Of a stretch of 64,000 nt of DNA, positions 54,085-60,005 are shown in pieces (positions within the stretch are counted from its first letter, which is position 1; each line of letters opens with the position of its first letter). Source of the DNA: Solirubrobacterales bacterium (GTDB lineage Bacteria > Actinomycetota > Thermoleophilia > Solirubrobacterales > 70-9); assembly GCA_016712175.1 (NCBI GenBank), contig JADJRQ010000001.1, positions 434,001-498,000 on the forward strand. The letters are read 5' to 3'. The translations under genes and the position numbers were made by a program. Below the pieces are notes generated by a model that saw only the letters and a program-made list of their open reading frames with translations, did not search any database and was not told where the DNA came from.

Positions 54085-55687
54085 ATGCGGAGTCTCCGGA
54101 GTCTTGTGGTGGCGATGATCGCCGCCGGCCTGCTGGTCGGGGGCGGTCCGGCTGACGCGAAACAGACTCGCGGGGATCTGGCCACCAAGCCGAAGGTTCT
54201 CCGTATCGAACTCGTGTGCGACTCGACGGGAAGGCACAGAGGACGGGTCAATCTCGCCGTCCGGGTGGCCTACCCGGACGTCAAGTCCGGCCGCGAGCGC
54301 CGGTACCGGAACTTCGACCGCCGGGTGAGGGCCGGAATCACCGTCAGGAGGCGTTCCAGCGGCAGGGTGCTGGCGCGAATCCGGGACCGGGATCGGTCGT
54401 ACCTGGCGGTTCCCGGCTACTCGGTCAGGCATTGGCACTCTCGGCTGCTCGGCCGGAAGGCGAGCAGGAGGATTCTCCGCGCGTCGCGTGGTACCTCGCG
54501 CTGCAGGAACGCGAGCGGCGTCAAGCGCCACATCAAAGTCAAAGTCCACGCGGTCGGCAGGCTCCGCAAGCCGGGCGCGCGGAAGGCCACGGCGCTGTCC
54601 CGGCAGGTCACCGCCGAGCGGAGGGTCGCGGTTCAGGCCGCCGCGTCCACCCCTTGCGACATGACCGGTCGCTCCACCGTCCAGGCGCTGACCCAATGCC
54701 GGGGCTGGGTCACCTACGCGCCCGCTTCGCTCGACGACAACGTGTCGGACAAGCAGCTGAGACGCGACCTCAATTTCCTCCAGGGCCAGGGTTTTCGGGG
54801 CATCGTGACCTACACCGTGGCGGGCAACATGGACCACGCGCCCGGCATCGCGAAAAGCGTCGGCTTCCAGAAGGTGATCGCGGGGGTCTGGGACCCGGGC
54901 AATCTGCCGCCCGCGCCTGGCGCCAACTCGGAGATGCAGAAGCTCAACGCTCTTCTCGAGAAGCCGTCGGGCACGGTCGACGGAGTGGTGCTCGGCAATG
55001 AGGGCATCGCCCGTCAGAACTTCGGCGGTGCCTCGCCCAAGTGGACCCTCCAGGACATCCAGGACTGGGTGTCCGAGTTCAAGCAGGCGTATCCCCGGAT
55101 TCCCGTCACGACCTCGGACGTCTGGATCATGTACGGCCCTCCCGGGACGATTGCAAAGCAAAGCGCTGCTCGGCGTGGGCGACTTCGTTTTCCCAAACAT
55201 GCATCCCTTCTGGGACAACAATCCGGCGAGCAACGGACTGTTCAGCGCGAATCCCAACTTCGCCGCAGAGTTCGTCTCATCGAACATCCAGCAGTGGTTC
55301 AACAACACCGCAGACCCGATGGTGCTGCACGAGTCCTGGTGGCCGAGCGCCGTCGACTTCCCGGCGGGCTGCCCTAAACAGCCCAACCCCGCGCCGTCGC
55401 CTCCCCCGCCGCCGGATGGCCCACAGTGGCTGCCCTATGGCGGACCTCCCTACACGCAGCCGGGCCAGCAACAGTATTTCTCCGAGCTGCTGAGCAAGAA
55501 GAACACGAAGTTCGTTTGGGGCGGTTCCCTCGACACTCCCAGCTTGTACGACGGCTGCAAGCAGCCGCCGCCGGCGGGGTACGGCGGCGCGCCCGGACAT
55601 CATTGGGGGCTCTGGAGCCAGAGCGCGGACGGAATTTCCAACACCCCGAAGCAGGCCGTCCAGAGCGTCGACTACGGCGGCTATTGA
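54085..55687 (+). CDS. secreted GH17-like glycoside hydrolase, frameshifted
   Basis: About 535 residues. The signal peptide follows ATG 54085 (GTG 54079 also possible). The first 180 residues are basic and beta-like (RGRVNLAVRVAYPD). From about residue 195 the chain resembles GH17/GH17-like enzymes: MTGRSTVQALTQCRGWVTYAP, DLNFLQGQGFRGIVTYTVAG, acid/base Glu in VVLGNEGIAR, and WIMYGPPG. The frame then changes near 55160 by a net +1 (or -2), and the second frame supplies LLGVGDFVFPNMHPFWDN and the nucleophile Glu in VLHESWWPSA. It ends in VDYGGY, two bases before repeat F. It likely cuts beta-1,3-type glucans outside the cell. Unlike most breaks here, this is not a simple one-base loss. Confidence 0.78.
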
Positions 55688-55688
55688 A

Positions 55689-55725
55689 TGCGTCCTCCTC
55701 GATTCGAACCAGTGACCTTCGGTTT
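55689..55725 (-). repeat. tRNA-Arg 3'-half repeat, copy F
   Basis: On the minus strand: AAACCGAAGGTCACTGG, TTCGAAT, then a changed acceptor side (CGAGGAGGACGCA). It starts 2 bases after the stop of the GH17-like gene. Confidence 0.7.
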
Positions 55726-55815
55726 GACCGATCGTTGACTTGGACTCGGGAATCGTGGTTTCACCTGGCCGGGGGGTAGGGTGGCTGAACCGCCCACCTC
55801 CCGAAAGGTCATCTC

Positions 55816-56018
55816 TTGAGCAACAGCGAGTCCGTTATTCAACGCCACTTGGACGCTTTCAACAACCGAAACGCGGAAGAGGAACCTTGGACGGACGGGG
55901 CCGAAATGGCACCCCCGGTGCAACGGTTTCCGGTCGAGCCGACGAGCTCGCCTCCGAGCACCTGTACTTCAACCAACTGGACTTCCTGACCCAGCTTGGT
56001 TTGATGCCGGCCGAATAG
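55816..56018 (+). pseudogene. SnoaL/NTF2-like protein remnant with internal deletion and frameshift
   Basis: TTG 55816, with AAAGG upstream, opens a frame reading SNSESVIQRHLDAFNNRNAEEE, the first helix of SnoaL-like polyketide-cyclase/ketosteroid-isomerase folds. The other frame continues with PGATVSGRADELASEHLYFNQLDFLTQLGLMPAE, whose end matches SnoaL C-termini. The whole is about 65 codons against some 120-130 in the family, so the central part is lost as well as the frame. This is true decay rather than a single read error. It lies in the segment between repeats F and G. Confidence 0.6.
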
Positions 56019-56126
56019 GGAAGATGCCTGATGTCAGAACGCTCCCGGAACGCGAACGCTATTCCGATGGGTGGTTCGCGGTGCGAAGCAAGCGGCCCAA
56101 GCACAGTCGGATAGGGTCGAGCGACC

Positions 56127-56645
56127 GTGGCAGAACCAGGCGATCGCTACCAGTTTCCCGACGGAAGCACGTACATCGTGAACAGTCCGTCAAGCGAATC
56201 CGGCGGCGAGTTCGTCGAGATGGAGTTCGTACTCCCGGCCGGATGCCTCCCGCCGCCACCGCACATCCATCCTCATCAGGTCGAGAGCTATACCGTGCTC
56301 GAAGGCAGTATCGAGATCGTCATTAATGGAATCTGGCGTACTCTCGGACCAGGTGAATCGGCATCCGTACCGATCGGGGCGAGCCACACATTTCGAAACT
56401 GTTCCGGCAGTACGATTCGGGTTCAGAACTGGCACAGGCCTGCCATGAGGTTCGAGAGCTTCATCCAGGAAGCTTCCGAGAACATGAGGAACGCCGGCAT
56501 CAAGGCCAAGCGTGACCCTCGAGTTCTTCTCTACCTCTCAATGGCGATGATGAAGTTTTCCGAAACCTTGCGACCGTCGAGGAGGCGGGAGCGTATCCCG
56601 ATGCTGATGCTGGCCAAATTCGGCCAGCTTCTCCGTCTGGACTGA
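56127..56645 (+). CDS. cupin-domain protein
   Basis: 172 residues, GTG start. The cupin core is at about 30-110: PPPPHIHPHQVESYTVLEGSIEIVINGIWRTLGPGESASVPIGASHTFRN, with the metal set H-x-H...E in motif 1 and His in motif 2. A helical tail of some 55 residues follows, ending in FGQLLRLD. Cupins include dioxygenases, isomerases and binding proteins; nothing here decides. It ends 9 bases before repeat copy G. Confidence 0.87.
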   Translation: MAEPGDRYQFPDGSTYIVNSPSSESGGEFVEMEFVLPAGCLPPPPHIHPHQVESYTVLEGSIEIVINGIWRTLGPGESASVPIGASHTFRNCSGSTIRVQNWHRPAMRFESFIQEASENMRNAGIKAKRDPRVLLYLSMAMMKFSETLRPSRRRERIPMLMLAKFGQLLRLD

Positions 56646-56654
56646 TTCGGAAGA

Positions 56655-56700
56655 GTGCGCCCGACTGGATTCGAACCTGTGACCTTCGGTTTCGTAGAGG
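56655..56700 (-). repeat. tRNA-Arg 3'-half repeat, copy G
   Basis: 46 bases differing from copy H at one position (in the T stem). On the minus strand: CCTCTACGAAACCGAAGG, TC, ACAGG-TTCGAAT-CCAGT, CGGGCGCAC. Confidence 0.88.
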
Positions 56701-56760
56701 TCAGGTCATTCCAGCTCTTACGGGGTTGACGAGGAAGAAAACGAGCGATATTCTTTATCC

Positions 56761-57015
56761 ATGGCCTTGAACATCAAAGATCCGACCACCGATCGTCTCG
56801 CCCGCGAACTTGCGGATCTCACTGGTGAGAGCATTACGGTCGCGGTGGGAACAGCCCTCAAGGACCGCCTCGAGCGGATCAGTGGAAGTGTTCCCAGCCA
56901 GAGACGAGTCGAGGAGATGGGCCGAATCGCTCGCGGAGCCGCCTCATTGCCGGTGCTCGATCCCCGAACCGAGGACGAGATCCTCGGGTACGGCGACGAC
57001 GGACTACCCGACTAA
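56761..57015 (+). CDS. vapB: VapB-type antitoxin
   Basis: 84 residues. MALNIKDPTTDRLARELADLTGESITVAVGTALKDRLERI is the ribbon-helix-helix/PSK-type DNA-binding start of VapB proteins partnered with PIN toxins. The acidic end (LDPRTEDEILGYGDDGLPD) should neutralise the toxin. The stop is 4 bases before the toxin ATG, so the two form one operon. Confidence 0.9.
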   Translation: MALNIKDPTTDRLARELADLTGESITVAVGTALKDRLERISGSVPSQRRVEEMGRIARGAASLPVLDPRTEDEILGYGDDGLPD

Positions 57016-57019
57016 GACG

Positions 57020-57409
57020 ATGGTGATCGACACCTCCGCCCTCCTGGCAATCCTGCGAGAAGAACCAGAGAGCGATGCGTTCATCGATGTGATTGCCAAC
57101 CATCCGGACCCGATCATCTCGGCCGCGACCCTAGTCGAAGCCCGGATCGTTGTCGAAGCAAGGTTCGGACCCGATGGATCAGAGAGCCTGAACGAGCTCA
57201 TCAATGCCGGCGGAATTCGCGTTGTCGCCTTCGACGAGGCACAGTCCATTGAGGCACATCGTGCCTGGAGAGACTTCGGCAGAGGCAACAGCCCCGCTCG
57301 ACTGAATCTCGGGGACTGCTTCAGCTACGCGTTGGCTAAGGAGACCGGCCGAACCCTTCTGTTCAAGGGTGACGACTTCACCAAGACAGACATCGATCCT
57401 GCTGCTTGA
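57020..57409 (+). CDS. vapC: VapC-type PIN-domain toxin
   Basis: 129 residues. The PIN acidic set is visible: Asp in MVIDTSALLAIL, Glu in SAATLVEARIVVE, and Asp in NLGDCFSYALAKETGRTLLFKGDDF. VapC toxins are Mg-dependent RNases that cut tRNA or rRNA. ATG 57020 is chosen because it gives the standard VapC N-terminus. Together with vapB it fills the segment between repeats G and H. Confidence 0.92.
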   Translation: MVIDTSALLAILREEPESDAFIDVIANHPDPIISAATLVEARIVVEARFGPDGSESLNELINAGGIRVVAFDEAQSIEAHRAWRDFGRGNSPARLNLGDCFSYALAKETGRTLLFKGDDFTKTDIDPAA

Positions 57410-57449
57410 CTGTCCGCTTGACTGCACCTTTCCGACGAGTCTCCGGGAG

Positions 57450-57473
57450 ACCGCTCAGAGCTTTCACAGCGGT
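57450..57473. terminator. hairpin between vapC and repeat H
   Basis: ACCGCT (57450-57455) pairs with AGCGGT (57468-57473) around 12 bases. It could end the vapBC transcript or be the former tRNA terminator carried along 3' of the tRNA end. Its sequence resembles the hairpin at 45715-45744. Confidence 0.45.
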
Positions 57474-57476
57474 AAA

Positions 57477-57534
57477 GCCAGACCCAAAGTGCGCCCGACT
57501 GGATTCGAACCAGTGACCTTCGGTTTCGTAGAGG
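57477..57534 (-). repeat. tRNA-Arg 3'-half repeat, copy H: probable attachment site
   Basis: The best copy. On the minus strand: TCTACGAA (anticodon loop with ACG), ACCGA, AGGTC, ACTGG-TTCGAAT-CCAGT with perfect T stem, CGGGCGC, A, then CTTTGGGTCTGGC. No D arm or 5' acceptor half exists to its right, so it is not an intact tRNA. Identity starts at the anticodon loop, where many tyrosine integrases cross over, and an integrase gene lies 1 kb away. Confidence 0.85.
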
Positions 57535-57632
57535 GCGCCCCTGGCGATTGAATCGGCACCGTTGAGCCAAGTGTCAGAACTTTAACTGCAGGGTCTTCTT
57601 TGGGCGATTCATCCCTGTATTGGTCTGACAGG

Positions 57633-57715
57633 AATGTCCGCCGAAACGCTAAAAAGCGGACATTTCTCCTAGGTAGTTATGTCCGCGCCCCGCATTCGCG
57701 AACCAAAATGTCCGC
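57633..57715. repeat. cluster of (A)ATGTCCGC repeats, possible integrase/excisionase arm sites
   Basis: AATGTCCGC at 57633-57641, its inverted copy GCGGACATT at 57656-57664, ATGTCCGC at 57679-57686 and AATGTCCGC at 57707-57715. The first pair can form a 9-base hairpin. They sit between repeat H and the integrase operon. Confidence 0.6.
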
Positions 57716-57730
57716 TACCTCTGGATCTAC

Positions 57731-58018
57731 TCAGGGCAGCCTGAAATCCCAATCCAAAAAGACTTGCCAGACCGAGTCAATGGTCGCGGTGATCACATCC
57801 TGCTCGATCTCCTGCTCGTCAAGGGTCGTTCTGATTGCGATGTTTACATCTCTAACGAGGTCGATGTCTTTGTAGTCCCCATTGAATAGCCCTGCGAATG
57901 AAACGCCGGCATCGCGCAAAATCGAGAAGCTTCTGGTCATCAGCTCAATCCGCATAATGTGAAGTGAGATCTGTTCTCGTGGCTCGGCGTTTGCTGCTTT
58001 GATTCCCAAGGCGACCAT
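57731..58018 (-). CDS. hypothetical protein of the integrase operon
   Basis: 95 residues, no recognised family. It is mostly helical and acidic (REQISLHIMRIELMTRSFSILRDAGVSFAGLFNGDYKDIDLVRDVNIAIR). Its ATG follows the stop of the upstream small HTH gene by one base, so it belongs to that operon. Base composition is lower in GC than the core genes. It may be an excision or regulatory accessory factor, but this is only by position. Confidence 0.55.
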   Translation of the reverse strand: MVALGIKAANAEPREQISLHIMRIELMTRSFSILRDAGVSFAGLFNGDYKDIDLVRDVNIAIRTTLDEQEIEQDVITATIDSVWQVFLDWDFRLP

Positions 58019-58019
58019 G

Positions 58020-58229
58020 TCATCCTCGGATCTCTTTCAAGGCCTTATCTACGGCCTCCACCGCAAGTTCGGTCTCTTTCTTGACGGATCCCTCGCGCCA
58101 GTCGGACATGATGCGGCGGACTTGACGCTCGGTTATCCCGAATGCCTCGGCAACCTCTTTCCTCGGTACCTGGCGCATGGACATGAGCACTACCCGGATG
58201 TTTCGTTCACTTCTTTCCTTCTGCCTCAT
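58020..58229 (-). CDS. small helix-turn-helix protein
   Basis: 69 residues from ATG 58229, which has GAGG upstream; the frame reaches 58271. KEVAEAFGITERQVRRIMSDWREG is a helix-turn-helix resembling those of transposase/resolvase-like or phage regulatory proteins. The rest is charged and helical. It may control the integrase or act as an excisionase-like protein. It sits between the integrase and the 57731 gene on the same strand. Confidence 0.6.
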   Translation of the reverse strand: MRQKERSERNIRVVLMSMRQVPRKEVAEAFGITERQVRRIMSDWREGSVKKETELAVEAVDKALKEIRG

Positions 58230-58334
58230 TTGAATCCTCGATTCGTGATTAGTTTTGCCTTCACCAATCACAGCACGGAAAAACGGTAGTGCTCAGAACT
58301 AGCCTCTGCACCTGGACCGACCCCTTTGCCGCTT

Positions 58335-58535
58335 CTAGTCGGTTGGAATATCCGACTCGTAGAGGCTTCGGGTGGCGAGCATCAAGGTGGTCTCGTCGCC
58401 TTCGATTTCCTCAACCACGTGGGCGGCAGCCTGCGCTGCCATATCCCAGCGGTGGCGTTCGGCTTCGGTCACCACGTACGGCGGGTATTGAGTCTCGATT
58501 GGGTGCCTTGTTCGCTTCGACCACGGAAACTTCAA
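58335..58535 (-). CDS. small hypothetical protein coupled to the integrase
   Basis: 66 residues. TTG 58535 overlaps the integrase TGA by 4 bases (TTGA), so translation is coupled. It contains FPWSKRTRHPIETQYPPYVVTEAERHRWDMAAQAAAHVVEEIEGDE, basic at the start and acidic later. No family is recognised. Size and place fit an excisionase or an integrase regulator, without direct evidence. Confidence 0.5.
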   Translation of the reverse strand: MKFPWSKRTRHPIETQYPPYVVTEAERHRWDMAAQAAAHVVEEIEGDETTLMLATRSLYESDIPTD

Positions 58536-59749
58536 GCCGCACCCACCGAGGCATGTTTCAAGACGAAGGCGTCAAGTAAGTTCGCCGCTTCTTTTTCATT
58601 GCCTGGCATCAGGTGCCCATATCTGTCGATCGTGACCAGAATCGAGCTGTGGCCCATGTAGGCCGAGAGCGCTTTGAGGTTTGCTCCGGCCGCAATCATG
58701 AAGCTCGCGTAGGTGTGTCTCGCCTCGTGGAAGCCCAAAGGTTTCAGTCCCGCCCTTGCCCACTCGCGGTGAGACACGCGGTAGACGTTCGAACCGTTGA
58801 AGGGATTCCCCTTGGAGTTCGCCAAGACGAACTCGGTGTCCCCCGACTGGCGGGCCATGTGAGCCACAAGTTCTGGAGCGAGCACCTGTGGGATTGGTAC
58901 GCGTCGCCTGCCCGATTCGCTCTTCGGTGAAACGAGGCCAGCCTTCGGGTCGAGGGAATGCTCGACTTTCAGGATGCCTGCCTCAAGATCGATGTTCTCC
59001 CACCTAAGCGCCTGAAGCTCTCCCTTCCTGAGACCGGTGTAGATGGCGAGGGTCCAGATCAAACGATGCCTATCGTCGAGAGCGCCAAGCAGAGCCTCGA
59101 CCTCACGGGGTTCGGCGATTCGCTCGCGAGTCCGGCGGTCGCGAGGTAGCTTCAGCCGCTCGGTCGGATTGACGTAGATCTCCTCGCGGTCGATCGCGCG
59201 GCGATAGATCACCCGAAGCGGAATTATCGCGTTGGCGACCGTCGCGGGAGCCATGTCGGTCCGGGAGAGCTTGTCGACGAGTTCCTGTACCCGTTTCCTT
59301 GTGATCGCCGAGAGGCGGAGGTGACCGAACTCCGGAATCAGGTGGGTACGAATTGACGCGTCGTAGCCGCGAACCGCCGACGGTTTATAGGGCTCGCCGG
59401 AGCGGGTCCGGACAACGCCGGCCTCGGCATCTTTTACCCACTGCGCGGCAGCGTCCCGAAGAAAGATTGAACTTGGGGCACTGAGCTCGCCTTTCCTGAG
59501 GGCTTCCTTGGCCCTGTGCCGCCAGCGTCTCGCCTCGGGGAGAGTTCTGAAGGTCTTCCTGACCGGCTTTCTGTCCTTGGCTGAGTGGACCTGTGCCTGG
59601 TAGGTCGGATGACAATGGCAGGGGCCGTCGAAGCCGCCTTCGCACCTTGAGGAGTGGCGAAGATAGATACCGGTCTCGACGGTGCGGGTGCGTTTCGGAT
59701 GCTTGTTCCGCGGGTTTCGCCAGTTGGGGTCTGTCGGGTCGTTCAGCAC
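58532..59749 (-). CDS. tyrosine recombinase / phage-type integrase
   Basis: 405 residues, GTG start. The N-terminus holds a short Cys/His stretch (CEGGFDGPCHCHPTYQAQVH) and an AP2-like arm-binding part, followed by a SAM-like core-binding domain (about 95-195, SAVRGYDASIRTHLIPEFGHL). The catalytic domain carries Arg in IYTGLRKGELQALRW, the H-x-x-R in GFHEARHTYASFM, His in AYMGHSSILVTIDRYGHL, and the nucleophile Tyr in the same block. All catalytic residues are present. It should recombine a tRNA-based att site; copy H nearby is the candidate. It starts the four-gene integrase operon. Confidence 0.94.
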   Translation of the reverse strand: MLNDPTDPNWRNPRNKHPKRTRTVETGIYLRHSSRCEGGFDGPCHCHPTYQAQVHSAKDRKPVRKTFRTLPEARRWRHRAKEALRKGELSAPSSIFLRDAAAQWVKDAEAGVVRTRSGEPYKPSAVRGYDASIRTHLIPEFGHLRLSAITRKRVQELVDKLSRTDMAPATVANAIIPLRVIYRRAIDREEIYVNPTERLKLPRDRRTRERIAEPREVEALLGALDDRHRLIWTLAIYTGLRKGELQALRWENIDLEAGILKVEHSLDPKAGLVSPKSESGRRRVPIPQVLAPELVAHMARQSGDTEFVLANSKGNPFNGSNVYRVSHREWARAGLKPLGFHEARHTYASFMIAAGANLKALSAYMGHSSILVTIDRYGHLMPGNEKEAANLLDAFVLKHASVGAA

Positions 59750-59869
59750 CCCGTTGGTTTAGCTTGATTCACGACTTGTTACAAGTCTCTTCTCCTGTTT
59801 TCAGATGAATCCCTGCCGCTCACGGAGTTCTCAGATCTAACTCACCCTGGTCGATATGAAACAGTCAAT

Positions 59870-59889
59870 CAGCCCGCCATGGCGGGCTG
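59870..59889. other. perfect 20-base palindrome between integrase and AIPR genes
   Basis: A 10-base inverted repeat with no loop, CAGCCCGCCA and TGGCGGGCTG. It lies in the 256-base gap between the AIPR gene end and the integrase start. It may be a terminator for the defence operon or an operator for the integrase promoter. Confidence 0.5.
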
Positions 59890-60005
59890 AGAACTAAACC
59901 CCAAGTGACAACGTACCCCGGGGCAGAAGCCTTCGGATAATCTGTTGCTGGCGCTTTCGCCGTGATCGCCGAGCTGATCCCGGCGATGCCTAGTGGCTTG
60001 GCCGT

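Larger units (their letters stand above)
57410..57730. other. gene-free stretch: hairpin, repeat H and arm-like repeats
   Basis: A 320-base region between vapC and the last gene of the integrase operon. It holds a hairpin (57450-57473), tRNA-end repeat H (57477-57534) and four ATGTCCGC copies (57633-57715). This is the layout expected of an attachment site with integrase arm sites. Confidence 0.6.

Noticed and set aside
54043..55386. 447-residue minus-strand frame opposite the GH17-like gene
   Set aside because: No domain or start signal. The plus strand has a signal peptide and GH17-like motifs even though it is frameshifted.
41189..57534. Classical integron with attC sites
   Set aside because: The repeats lack attC R/L box structure and match tRNA-Arg. 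The recombinase at 58532 is of the phage tRNA-integrase type, with no IntI-specific insert recognised. Only the layout is integron-like.
57477..57566. Intact tRNA-Arg gene at repeat H
   Set aside because: The bases to the right (5' side on the minus strand) lack a D arm, a 5' anticodon stem and an acceptor strand pairing with CGGGCGC. Only the 3' half is present.
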